Origin: a virus
DNA: 26,322 nt
Virus record (IMG/VR): IMGVR_UViG_3300025286_000118
Location: 1-26,322 of that record
Reading direction: 5' to 3' (one strand)
Shown here: in pieces, positions 14,341 to 20,899 of the stretch
How the letters are laid out: each line of letters begins with the position of its first letter
Numbering within the stretch: the stretch's first letter is position 1
The notes under the pieces: generated by a model
Databases searched by the model: none
The model's input: only the letters and a program-made list of their open reading frames with translations
Told to the model about the DNA's origin: nothing
Program-made: the position numbers and the translations under genes

Positions 14341-14501
14341 CTGGGCCACCTGTAATTCCCCATCGGGCAATTCCGGACCCCGTCGGCGCGGACCACCAGG
14401 AGCGTCCCGTCGATCGGACACGCGACGGGCGGCTCCGTGGCTCGCCGCGTCGCGTCCGCCCGGTTCTCCTTGAGGATGGCCTGTAGTTGCTCCCACGACA
14501 T
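14337..14501 (-). CDS. Small zinc-ribbon-like protein (54 aa)
   Basis: An ATG at 14501, overlapping the upstream stop (TGATG), opens 54 codons: MSWEQLQAILKENRADATRR, then PPVACPIDGTLLVV and a second Cys in VRNCPMGNYRWPR. 'W..L..il.e.r......PP.aCP..G..L.....G...CP' is a common layout of small proteins in phage head operons (family impression). Only two cysteines are present, and the end seems to lack a second pair, so it may be half of a ribbon completed by the downstream 40-residue protein, which starts with CSCG. Function unknown. Confidence 0.65.
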   Translation of the reverse strand: MSWEQLQAILKENRADATRRATEPPVACPIDGTLLVVRADGVRNCPMGNYRWPR

Positions 14502-15022
14502 CAGTCTTGATCAATATCCAGGTTGATCCGGAATACCTCACCCGACGTCGGGGTAAGGGCGTCGACCGCGACGAGGATTCCGTAGATGGCGTCGTCTCCC
14601 TCCTCACACCTGAAAGAAAGCGGTAACTTGCTATTACCCTCGGTAGCGACGGCGAACGAGAAACCGGTCCCGTAATCCTTCGAGGCGTCGAAGTCAATGG
14701 ACCCGATGAAGTTGTCGCTGTCGGCGAGGATGGGCCCGGTGTTGGCCCCGTTATCATCCAGGGCGCTTGTGGGCGTCACGCTGAACAAGAGTAGGGCGAC
14801 CTGGTTGGTATGGGCGGTGTCGTCGTCCAGGAACGCAGCCCGGACTATGCGACCGCTACCGCCGTTCGAATGGACGACCGCATCAAACGTCCAGGTCGTC
14901 CCGGCCGACGTGCTCTCGGAGATCACGTCCCCGGCGGAGTAGGCGTCGGTGTCGGCAGGCCGGGTCTTAGTGACAGTGACGACGACCTGCTGACCAATGA
15001 CGTTGCGATTTTTCATTATCAC
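14501..15022 (-). CDS. Probable head decoration or fibre-type structural protein
   Basis: A 173-residue protein; the GTG at 15022 has AGGAG about eight bases upstream, while an ATG at 15016 is also possible. The sequence is beta-rich and acidic: VIGQQVVVTVTKTRPADTD, 'YSAGDVISESTSAGTTWTFDAVVHSNGGSG', 'NQVALLLFSVTPTSALDDNG' and 'YGILVAVDALTPTSGEVFRI'. This style (AGDVi..s....t..w.f..a...nG.sG.i....) is seen in phage structural proteins encoded between major capsid and connector, probably exposed on the capsid. It is separated from the beta-helix gene by 11 bases. Confidence 0.6.
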   Translation of the reverse strand: MIMKNRNVIGQQVVVTVTKTRPADTDAYSAGDVISESTSAGTTWTFDAVVHSNGGSGRIVRAAFLDDDTAHTNQVALLLFSVTPTSALDDNGANTGPILADSDNFIGSIDFDASKDYGTGFSFAVATEGNSKLPLSFRCEEGDDAIYGILVAVDALTPTSGEVFRINLDIDQD

Positions 15023-15033
15023 GGCGGCTACTC

Positions 15034-16329
15034 CTATGAGGCGGTCGCGATGATGATCCCACCCTGACCACCGGCCCCACCGTCGTTACCGAAGTTCCCG
15101 GGGGGTAGCACGAAGAACCCGGCCCCCACGGTGCCGACCAGCGTGGCCTCGGCGGCCGCAGTTTCTGCGGGGGTGATGAATCCACCACCGACCATCGCAC
15201 CGCTCTGACCGTCGACCAGTTGGAACGGCTCAGCGCCGGATAGGTTCTGGATACCGTGGCAGTTGATCACGAATAGGTGAGTCCCAGCGGTCGTCCGGTT
15301 GTGGAAGATCGCCGTCTCGAAGTTCCCGTAGAACTCGCAGTCCTCCACCAAGATGTACTCAGTGTCAACCCAGTAGATGCACCCGGTCCCGGCGGCGCCA
15401 TCGGTGCCCGCGGGGTCTGTCGGCTGATAGAACCGGCACCGGCGGAACACGAAGTTGTCGAAGGTAGTGGCGATGTCTACGAAAGTGACGGCCTCCTTCG
15501 CGGAGCTCGTAACGAAGTCGCAGTCCTCGACCGTGAGATTACCGACACCCATATCCAGGAAGTTGACCAGCGAGTTGACATCCGACACATGTCGGAGATT
15601 ACCGAGGTAATTGCTCCCGGCAGTCATGGCTATATCGGCGGTAGTGTCGGTCCCATAGGTAATGGTGGGTTTCGCGAGCTCGCGGCCTAGCCCACGCACG
15701 TCGATACCGGCCACGTCCATGGTGATCCGGGCGGAGTTGGTGATAGTCTCAGCGTGGCCGGTGAGCACGAGCACTGTATCGCCCTGGCTGGCGGTACAGA
15801 GGTTGTAACCCGCGTCGATGGTAGTCACGGCCCGGTCAGGATGTTGACCGAAACCCGCTGTAGTCCCACCGGTGGCGGTGCCATCGTCGACGAAAAATAT
15901 GTTCCCAGTAAACATGCTCGCGTCAGAGATGAACGGGAAGCCCCCAGGCTGTTGGCGGTAGTACAACGGACTCATGGGTGCGGACCTGGTCACGCCCCCG
16001 GCGACTGGCATGTAGACCCATCGCCCGGTCCTCTTGTACGTCTCCCACCCGACCATCGTCCGGTGATAGGCGCTCTCTAACTTATACTGGATGCTGTTGC
16101 GGGCCCACTGTAAGAACGGAGCGCGGCGCGCTGTCCTCCAGTACGGATCGTCGATCGGCCCGAATTGGTAGTAGATCATCCCTAGGTAATACCGCTTGAA
16201 CAACATCGGGAACCGACCGAGGTTGATCTGGAAATATCCGCGGATCTCGTCGATCACCACGAACACGAGGAACAAGGCGATCACGAGCGGGTTACCGTGT
16301 AGGTAAGGGGTGTTGAGTAGGGTTCTCAT
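15034..16329 (-). CDS. Membrane-anchored parallel beta-helix protein (capsid spike/decoration candidate)
   Basis: A 431-residue protein with AAAGGAG upstream of the ATG at 16329. Residues about 13-28 (NPLVIALFLVFVVIDE) form a membrane helix. Residues 30-120 are basic and aromatic (FKRYYLGMIYYQFGPIDDPY ... ETYKRTGRWVYMP). From about 140 on, 'FFVDDGTATGGTTAGFG', 'DTVLVLTGHAETI', 'VEDCDFVTSSAKEAVTF', 'VFRRCRFYQPTD' and 'ILVEDCEFYGNFETAIFHN' are the repeating rungs of a right-handed beta-helix (pectate lyase-like fold). The end is Gly-rich. It lies in the head block between the capsid gene and connector, so it may decorate the capsid; the membrane helix is unusual. No catalytic residues can be named. 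Confidence 0.7.
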   Translation of the reverse strand: MRTLLNTPYLHGNPLVIALFLVFVVIDEIRGYFQINLGRFPMLFKRYYLGMIYYQFGPIDDPYWRTARRAPFLQWARNSIQYKLESAYHRTMVGWETYKRTGRWVYMPVAGGVTRSAPMSPLYYRQQPGGFPFISDASMFTGNIFFVDDGTATGGTTAGFGQHPDRAVTTIDAGYNLCTASQGDTVLVLTGHAETITNSARITMDVAGIDVRGLGRELAKPTITYGTDTTADIAMTAGSNYLGNLRHVSDVNSLVNFLDMGVGNLTVEDCDFVTSSAKEAVTFVDIATTFDNFVFRRCRFYQPTDPAGTDGAAGTGCIYWVDTEYILVEDCEFYGNFETAIFHNRTTAGTHLFVINCHGIQNLSGAEPFQLVDGQSGAMVGGGFITPAETAAAEATLVGTVGAGFFVLPPGNFGNDGGAGGQGGIIIATAS

Positions 16330-16521
16330 TTTGGCTCTCCTTTAGCTTTTCGGGGTTCTAACCCTTGTTGCTATAGCCCCTGATTTTATTGGTGCTTGTT
16401 CAAAATTGGTCGGTTTCTAAGAAACTGCGTCGCGGAGATGCGCTTGTGAGCCCCAAAGAGGCTGCTTTAAATTTGAGTTGAATTAGGGGGTAGCGCCTCT
16501 TGTTAAATCTACACAAACGTG
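16330..16521. other. AT-rich spacer before the beta-helix gene
   Basis: This 192-base stretch is clearly richer in A and T than its surroundings and I see no gene in it. It contains small inverted repeats, for example GGGTT-AG-AACCC near 16353-16365 and GTTTC-TAA-GAAAC near 16409-16421. It ends in the AAAGGAG site of the beta-helix gene. A promoter for that gene could lie here, but no pair of boxes at correct spacing is convincing. Confidence 0.5.
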
Positions 16522-16638
16522 CTATTTTTTGACGGGCTCAGAGGGCTTCTCAGCGTCCTTGATTTGCTTGTCCTCACCACGCCGGATCGGTCGACCGACC
16601 CCCCGGGTAGTTCTAGGACGTTTCGGCTTCGTCGTCAC
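16522..16638 (-). CDS. Very small basic protein (38 aa)
   Basis: A GTG at 16638 with GGAGG six bases upstream opens 38 codons: MTTKPKRPRTTRGVGRPIRR followed by GEDKQIKDAEKPSEPVKK and TAG. The first half is Arg/Lys-rich and the second half mixed charged; it looks disordered. It overlaps the end of the zinc-ribbon gene by 26 bases. Similar small charged proteins are frequent near capsid genes. The good ribosome binding site is the main support; a chance frame cannot be excluded. Confidence 0.45.
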   Translation of the reverse strand: MTTKPKRPRTTRGVGRPIRRGEDKQIKDAEKPSEPVKK

Positions 16639-16918
16639 CGCCAACCTCCGCCGGTGGATCCATGACGGCTACCGCTGTCGCCCCGCTTACCGATGGGACT
16701 CCTGACGTCCCGGCTATCTTGTCCATGAATACCTTGGCCTTCACCGGGTCCATCGGACTCCCGCACCGCTTGCACTTGTCTGGAGCTTTGCTCGTGTCGG
16801 CTATCGGGAACTGCTTACCGTCCCTCTCCTGATAATTGGTAATCAGGAAATGGTCCGAGCAATTCGGACATCGGGCCGTCCACTCTAATCCATTCTCCTC
16901 GATCAATACCTGGGCCAT
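16613..16918 (-). CDS. Small zinc-ribbon protein (101 aa)
   Basis: The ATG at 16918 (MAQVLIEENGLEWTARCPNC) is chosen because GGGAGG lies about eight bases before it. It has a four-cysteine ribbon: CPNC (residues 17-20) and CKRC (about 49-52), separated by 'DHFLITNYQERDGKQFPIADTSKAPDK'. The C-terminal half is Ala/Val/Pro-rich, ends acidic, and is probably flexible. It sits between the capsid genes and the beta-helix gene. Nucleic-acid or protein binding is possible; no enzyme motif is seen. Confidence 0.7.
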   Translation of the reverse strand: MAQVLIEENGLEWTARCPNCSDHFLITNYQERDGKQFPIADTSKAPDKCKRCGSPMDPVKAKVFMDKIAGTSGVPSVSGATAVAVMDPPAEVGGDDEAETS

Positions 16919-17372
16919 TTTGGTCCTCCCTCTCGTCGTGCGCGACGATCGTGATTCGGTCGCATAGTTTACAGCGGTCCGCATGGGGACTGCCGTCATG
17001 ATGGGGGCTCCAGCGGGCCCCACAGAAGCCGCACTGAAGGACGCCGCTGGAGTTAATAATGCTCGCCGCGGACCACGTACCGTGAGGCACCTGGCCCCGT
17101 CGACGTCCCTGTCTGACGGGCCACCACCAAGCGATCTCCGCCGGGAAAGCGCCGGTGTGCTTGCGCCAGACTAGGGCCTGTATCTTGAGCCTCACCAATA
17201 GGGTCGGCTCAAGGTACTCCATGACGGGATGGATCCACGGGATCTCCGCCAGGAGCTCGTCGCGGTCGGGGTGACTCGCGAGCCCGCGCATTTCCTCGAA
17301 CCAATCGCCATCCGGGACTCCCGGCGGGACTTCCCGCCGGTTGCCCAATGTTTTTATGGTGATCTCAATCAT
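16815..17372 (-). CDS. Unknown protein with a zinc-ribbon half, long overlap with the next gene
   Basis: A 185-residue protein, MIEITIKTLGNRREVPPGVP. The first part has 'WIHPVMEYLEPTLLVRLKIQALVW', a helical region, and Trp-rich 'AEIAWWWPVRQ'. A ribbon CGFCGARW ... CKLCD lies at about 113-137, with HHDGSPHADR between. The last 34 residues are read from sequence that also encodes the start of the 101-residue protein in another frame, an overlap of 104 bases. It lies six bases downstream of the accessory head gene. Its position suggests a head accessory; function unknown. Confidence 0.65.
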   Translation of the reverse strand: MIEITIKTLGNRREVPPGVPDGDWFEEMRGLASHPDRDELLAEIPWIHPVMEYLEPTLLVRLKIQALVWRKHTGAFPAEIAWWWPVRQGRRRGQVPHGTWSAASIINSSGVLQCGFCGARWSPHHDGSPHADRCKLCDRITIVAHDEREDQNGPGIDRGEWIRVDGPMSELLGPFPDYQLSGEGR

Positions 17373-17377
17373 TGGTT

Positions 17378-17884
17378 TTAGTTGGCCGGTGAGTTGACGT
17401 CCACGTAGACTTTGCTACCCAGTACAGCGGCGCCCTGGAGCTCCTTCTGCGGGTGGGCGTAGCCGTAGCGGGTGACGATCAGCGTGACGTTGTCGACCCC
17501 GGTGTTGTCGTCCTCAGTCACCAGCATCCGAATGTGATTGAAAGGCGTGGTCGAATCCACATCGAGATCCTCGCCCCTTATCTCGATGATTACGAAGTCA
17601 CCGTCGGCGTCTAGGATGTCACCAGTGGTCGCCGTGGTGTCGTAGTTGCCACCGTCTGAGGAGGTGGTGAGGGCTTTCACTCCGGTGCCGCTGGAGTCGC
17701 TCGCCTGCTGGAAGCTGGCCTCATCCAGATCGTCGGAGCTGTCCCAAGTACCGATCTCGGCGTAGCCCATCGCTCGGGTGTAATTTTTCATGGCGAGATA
17801 ACCGCTATTCGCGGAGGCGTTGCCGATGTCAACCGTCTCGGTCAGGGTAAGGCTCGCGTGTTCTGATAGTCTCATGCTCCCCAT
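17378..17884 (-). CDS. Probable head accessory / decoration protein
   Basis: I prefer the ATG at 17884 (MGSMRLSEHASLTLTETVDI) because ATAGGAG lies eight bases upstream; a start at 17920 with a weaker GAGG is possible. The 168-residue protein is acidic and Ser/Thr/Gly-rich with strand-like segments: 'MKNYTRAMGYAEIGTWDSSD', 'GDFVIIEIRGEDLDVDSTTP', 'NHIRMLVTEDDNTGVDNVTL', 'IVTRYGYAHPQKELQGAAVL'. It follows the major capsid gene directly, the common place of decoration or head-stabilising proteins. No family is recognised. Confidence 0.6.
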   Translation of the reverse strand: MGSMRLSEHASLTLTETVDIGNASANSGYLAMKNYTRAMGYAEIGTWDSSDDLDEASFQQASDSSGTGVKALTTSSDGGNYDTTATTGDILDADGDFVIIEIRGEDLDVDSTTPFNHIRMLVTEDDNTGVDNVTLIVTRYGYAHPQKELQGAAVLGSKVYVDVNSPAN

Positions 17885-17933
17885 GTCGTCACTCCTATTG
17901 CTCAGGTCTGCCCACCCCATGCGGGCATCCTCA

Positions 17934-19355
17934 CTAGGCTCTGGTTGCCAGGTTCACGAACGGGGTCACAGTGTTCGACCCGTTCCGTGGGGTAAGCGCC
18001 GAGTCGATCCACGGTCTGCCGGTCAACCGTTCGATGAATCTCCACTCCGTCTCGTCGGTGTTGAACCGGGTGTGCATCGAGCTCGCGATCTCCAAGCTCT
18101 GCCGGTCGCCGATCAGGTAGTAGCTCGGGTCGCAGAACACGATGTCTCCCGCGGTACCAAGGGTCTGCGCCTTCTCGGTAAAGAACACCGGGCGCCCGAG
18201 GATGGTCGCCGGGGGCCCGGCCACGCCGTTGTTGATCCAGACCGCAGACCCGCCGGTGCCGACGTTGAGGGCCATTGTTGCCAACTGAGGGAACACGTCG
18301 TTATGGGCGTACCAGATGGCCGATCCCAAGGACGCCGGGAGCATCCGGGAATACATCTTGACCAGGTTCTCCCAAACGAGCGTTGTAGCCGCTTGGCCGG
18401 TTTCTTTAGTCACGCTCACCAGCGCGTCAGCGTTGAGGATGCCGACGGGTTGGCCTGCACCGACGCCGTTGATGAAAGCGTCGTCCTCGAAGTACGCCAT
18501 CGCCTGGGCGAATAGCCTGTTGAGCACCGCCTCCAGGGAGATCGCACTGTCGCGGATCAACTCGTTCGCAACGCGAGTACCTCCCATCAACTTGCCAGCG
18601 TCCAACCGCACCTGTGAGAACGTAGGCTCGGTCTGCGTGAAGGATCCAGACTCCGGCGTCCAATACGCTTGGATGCCACCGAACACCGTGGAGCTGTGGG
18701 TCGTGTCGCGGATAGCAGGGATCCGGACTGTTAGCCCGGTCATGGGAATGACGAACGCCCGGCTCCGGATGAGGGCTTGCTCGAGGGCCAGGGATAGGAG
18801 CTGGACTCGGAACTCCTCCGGGACCAGGAATCCGCCCTGGTCGCCTTGGCTCTCGTTGAGGACTTTGGTCCGGGCTTCGGTCAGTCCCTTCAACCCCTGG
18901 CTTTCCCAGTAGTTATCAGTGACCGCCGCGGCCCCTTGGTAGAAATGGCCTATCCGTCCGAATAACCCGTCTAGGCGGGCGCCGTCGGATTCGGGCTCAT
19001 AAATCGACAGAGCCGCCGCGCGTTGTCCGGGCTTCATATCCCGGAACCACGCGAGCTCGCTGCCGCCGTTGTAGGCCATCTTGTTCGCGGTGATCTGGTC
19101 CATCGGTAACCGCTGGATCCCCTCTTTATGGAACCCTTGCTCCTCGAGGAACCCTGCGAGCCCCTTCTGGATGGCCTCCTTGCCTTGACCGACGAGGTCC
19201 GGGTCGTTTGAAGCGACCTCTTTGGCGTACTCGCCGACGAAGGTCTTAAGTCCGGCGGGGTCCATCATGAGGGCACGGACTTTCGCCTCGTCGTTGAGGA
19301 GCTCCTCTAGCTCTGACGCGCTTTCCGGGATGATCAACTCCACAGTCTTAGGCAT
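17934..19355 (-). CDS. Major capsid protein, HK97 fold
   Basis: A 473-residue protein starting MPKTVELIIPESASELEELL at 19355, with AGGAGG about nine bases upstream. Residues 1-165 form a charged helical region, probably the delta domain that acts as an internal scaffold and is removed by the protease. The capsid fold starts at GGFLVPEEF (174-182), followed by 'LALEQALIRSRAFVIPMTGLTVRIPAI', 'TFSQVRLDAGKLMGGTRVANELI', 'AQAMAYFEDDAFINGVGAGQPVGIL' and 'ILGRPVFFTEKAQTLG', all typical of HK97-type capsid proteins. The gene begins inside the end of the protease gene (8-base overlap), the usual order. Very sure. Confidence 0.95.
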   Translation of the reverse strand: MPKTVELIIPESASELEELLNDEAKVRALMMDPAGLKTFVGEYAKEVASNDPDLVGQGKEAIQKGLAGFLEEQGFHKEGIQRLPMDQITANKMAYNGGSELAWFRDMKPGQRAAALSIYEPESDGARLDGLFGRIGHFYQGAAAVTDNYWESQGLKGLTEARTKVLNESQGDQGGFLVPEEFRVQLLSLALEQALIRSRAFVIPMTGLTVRIPAIRDTTHSSTVFGGIQAYWTPESGSFTQTEPTFSQVRLDAGKLMGGTRVANELIRDSAISLEAVLNRLFAQAMAYFEDDAFINGVGAGQPVGILNADALVSVTKETGQAATTLVWENLVKMYSRMLPASLGSAIWYAHNDVFPQLATMALNVGTGGSAVWINNGVAGPPATILGRPVFFTEKAQTLGTAGDIVFCDPSYYLIGDRQSLEIASSMHTRFNTDETEWRFIERLTGRPWIDSALTPRNGSNTVTPFVNLATRA

Positions 19356-20187
19356 GACTGAAAGCCTCCTGTAATGCTTCTCGGAATACAGACGCGATGG
19401 GGGGATCCGGTTCGGGTTCCTCGGTTTCCTTTTCGTGGGCTTCCGCGAGCTCGTCACCGAGCTCCAGCAACGCCTTGTAGCCGAGCTCCAGGAGCTTGAT
19501 CCGCTCCTCTAGATGCTCGTTCTGAGTCAGCGTGATTAGCCCGCTGAGGAAACAGACCTCCTCGGGAGTGAAGATCCCGGGGTTCTCCTTCAGGAACGCT
19601 TCCTCTGCCGCCGACTGTTCGATCGCGTACTTGATACGGTTGATCCCATCGCCCAGGACTTCATCGACGATCCCGTCGATCACGGGATGGAATCCTTTCA
19701 TGCGCTGGAGTGCGTCCGGGTTGGCGGGCACCGATACCTGACTGACTTCGAGGAGCTCTTGGCCGTTGAACTCGTAGTTGGGCCACATGCTGTCGGTGGC
19801 CTTGATCTCTTTGGCCTTCGACATATCGGGAATGAAACCGACGCTGAACGCGGCCCGGCCTTCCTGGGCCAACTGGAACCCACGGTCAGCCGCTGGTATG
19901 CCCTGGCCGACGTCGTAGGTGGCCTCTCCCACGAGGGACTTGCCACGGGTAGCCATCGCGGTCCATTGGCCGATGATCGCCTCGATGGACCCGTACCGGT
20001 GGGAATCGAGCATCACGGGGTTAGCCATGAAATTGTCGACGTCCCAACCGGAGGCCCGGATGATGTCGCCATCCCGGTCCCGCGTCTCGGTCGATACCAC
20101 CGCGTGGATCTTTCCCAGCCTGGCGTCGACTACCTTGACTTCGGCCCGCTCCAGGTGGCGGACAAACTTCAGACTGCGTTCGTTCAT
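19348..20187 (-). CDS. Prohead maturation protease (HK97 type)
   Basis: A 279-residue protein; the ATG at 20187 (MNERSLKFVRHLERAEVKVV) has GGGAG about seven bases upstream, and a longer frame to 20379 reads through the terminator region and is not credible. The sequence shows 'STETRDRDGDIIRASGWDVDNFMANPVMLDSHRY' with the likely catalytic His63, and 'GRAAFSVGFIP' with the likely nucleophile Ser115, as in caudovirus prohead serine proteases. 'LEVSQVSVPANPDA' is the usual following strand. The C-terminal 100 residues are helical and acidic and may act as scaffold. It cleaves the capsid delta domain during head maturation. A strong terminator lies only 20 bases upstream of the start. Confidence 0.92.
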   Translation of the reverse strand: MNERSLKFVRHLERAEVKVVDARLGKIHAVVSTETRDRDGDIIRASGWDVDNFMANPVMLDSHRYGSIEAIIGQWTAMATRGKSLVGEATYDVGQGIPAADRGFQLAQEGRAAFSVGFIPDMSKAKEIKATDSMWPNYEFNGQELLEVSQVSVPANPDALQRMKGFHPVIDGIVDEVLGDGINRIKYAIEQSAAEEAFLKENPGIFTPEEVCFLSGLITLTQNEHLEERIKLLELGYKALLELGDELAEAHEKETEEPEPDPPIASVFREALQEAFSHA

Positions 20188-20207
20188 GCCTTCGCTCCCA
20201 TGACAAC

Positions 20208-20259
20208 AAAAAAGGGTCCGACCCCACGCTCCGGTTTTCCCAACGTGGATCGAACCCTT
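20208..20259 (-). terminator. Strong intrinsic terminator just before the protease gene
   Basis: On the minus strand, 20250-20259 pairs with 20212-20221 (nine of ten bases) and CCACG/CGTGG (20224-20228 with 20244-20248) continues the stem. The stem is followed at once by a run of T (20208-20213 as A on the plus strand). It is a good Rho-independent terminator. It lies about 20 bases upstream of the protease ATG, inside what would otherwise be one head operon, so either the head genes have their own start, or readthrough is controlled here. Confidence 0.8.
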
Positions 20260-20444
20260 GGCTCTACAGATCGGCTCTGTGCTACGTGAGCACACCGCGC
20301 TTGGCGGCTGGCCGGGTCGCCTATTCAATTGTTTGGTTTTAGGACTCCCGGAGTTGAATGGCAGATGCCGGGCAGTCACTCAACTCCGTTGGTCGATGGA
20401 GTCCCCGATAAAAGGAGGTGACACTTGACTAGCAACAAGCGCCA
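20208..20444 (-). ncRNA. Candidate structured small RNA or leader between portal and protease genes
   Basis: No gene is visible on either strand in 20208-20480. The stretch has a promoter-like element at one end and a terminator at the other, and in between nested inverted repeats: GGACTCC (20342-20348) with GGAGTCC (20398-20404), CGGAGTTGA (20349-20357) with TCAACTCCG (20380-20388), and GGCA/TGCC (20360-20363, 20366-20369). Smaller hairpins are GTGCT/AGCAC (20279-20293) and ACAGA/TCTGT (20266-20280). The minus-strand transcript would also carry TCACCTCCTTT (20413-20423), like the 3' tail of 16S rRNA. It may be a free RNA of about 235 bases, or the attenuating leader of the protease-capsid genes. 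No known RNA family is recognised. Confidence 0.4.
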
Positions 20445-20450
20445 AGACGG

Positions 20451-20480
20451 ACGCTACCACAAGCGATGGTAGGGTGTCAA
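20451..20480 (-). promoter_or_regulatory. Promoter candidate for the structured RNA/leader
   Basis: On the minus strand TTGACA (20475-20480), a perfect -35 box, is followed after 18 bases by TAGCGT (20451-20456), with a TGn extension just before it. The -10 box itself is weak (three of six bases), so the case rests on the -35 and extended -10. It starts right after the stop of the NrdR-like gene and reads into the inverted-repeat region and the protease gene. Confidence 0.45.
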
Positions 20481-20723
20481 CTATTGGCTACCGGCGGTCG
20501 TAGTGGAAGAATACCTCATTGGACTTCCCGGGCGAAGGCGCTTCGGAGATCTTACTCGTCGCGTCAGATTATTGACGACGACCTCCTCGGTACTTATACG
20601 AAACCCGCAATCATCACATTCCCGGCGGCGGGTAATACGCGTAGGGAATGACCGCGAATCAACGACGCGTGTTGGACCGCCACAAAGATTGCACCGCCAG
20701 GATAAACCGCTACTACGTTTCAG
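20481..20723 (-). CDS. NrdR-type zinc-ribbon protein without canonical start, C-terminus overprinted on captured portal DNA
   Basis: After a TAG at 20724-20726 the frame reads LKRSSGLSWRCNLCGGPTRV, then VDSRSFPTRITRRRECDDCG and FRISTEEVVVNNLTRRVR to a TAG at 20481 (80 codons). C11, C14, C36 and C39 with VVDSR, RRREC..CG.R and STEE are the zinc ribbon of NrdR, the regulator of ribonucleotide reductase genes. The ATP-cone half of NrdR is absent. No ATG, GTG or TTG precedes the ribbon; a CTG at 20723 has GGAG seven bases upstream and is the likeliest start. The last 25 codons or so overlap DNA copied from the portal gene (20505-20557), read in another frame. It may be a functional small DNA-binding protein or a decaying gene. 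Confidence 0.6.
   Translation of the reverse strand: MKRSSGLSWRCNLCGGPTRVVDSRSFPTRITRRRECDDCGFRISTEEVVVNNLTRRVRSPKRLRPGSPMRYSSTTTAGSQ
20505..20557 (-). repeat. Captured portal gene fragment (deleted copy)
   Basis: Bases 20505-20533 match 22732-22760 in the portal gene (28 of 29) and 20540-20557 match 22794-22811 (18 of 18), same orientation and order. Between them six bases replace 33 in the portal gene, so 27 bases are missing, a multiple of three. In the portal frame the fragment still spells SKISEA and GKSNEVF, with a stop close by on both sides. The host gene here reads it in a different frame. Confidence 0.85.
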
Positions 20724-20899
20724 CTAGGGACTCCAAAATAAGGCCCACCCGATTGAGGGATGAGGCAATCGAGCGGGCCGCTGGTTTGGGGGCGACTATA
20801 GTTTACTCCCGCCGTGGACCGTCCGCAAGTGGATCGTCAAGAGTCCGGGGTAGGACGTCCACCACGGACAGAGCGGACACTGATACCAAGGGAACTGAA
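20724..20899. other. Spacer between portal and NrdR-like gene
   Basis: About 176 bases without a credible gene. On the minus strand there is a weak promoter-like pair, TTGCGG and TAAACT at 17 bases spacing, near 20799-20827, and small inverted repeats around 20855-20870. A plus-strand open frame crosses this stretch, but it continues for 500 bases antisense to the portal gene and is taken as a shadow. Confidence 0.4.

Noticed and set aside
19356-19457. Longer N-terminus of the major capsid protein
   Set aside because: The extension would overlap the protease gene, is basic and Pro-rich unlike capsid proteins, and the ATG at 19355 has its own AGGAGG site.
20240-20270. tRNA T-arm-like sequence GGTTCGATCC on the minus strand, suggesting a tRNA or tmRNA
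   Set aside because: The required 5-bp T-stem does not form, there is no matching acceptor or D-arm, and the sequence belongs to the stem of the terminator.
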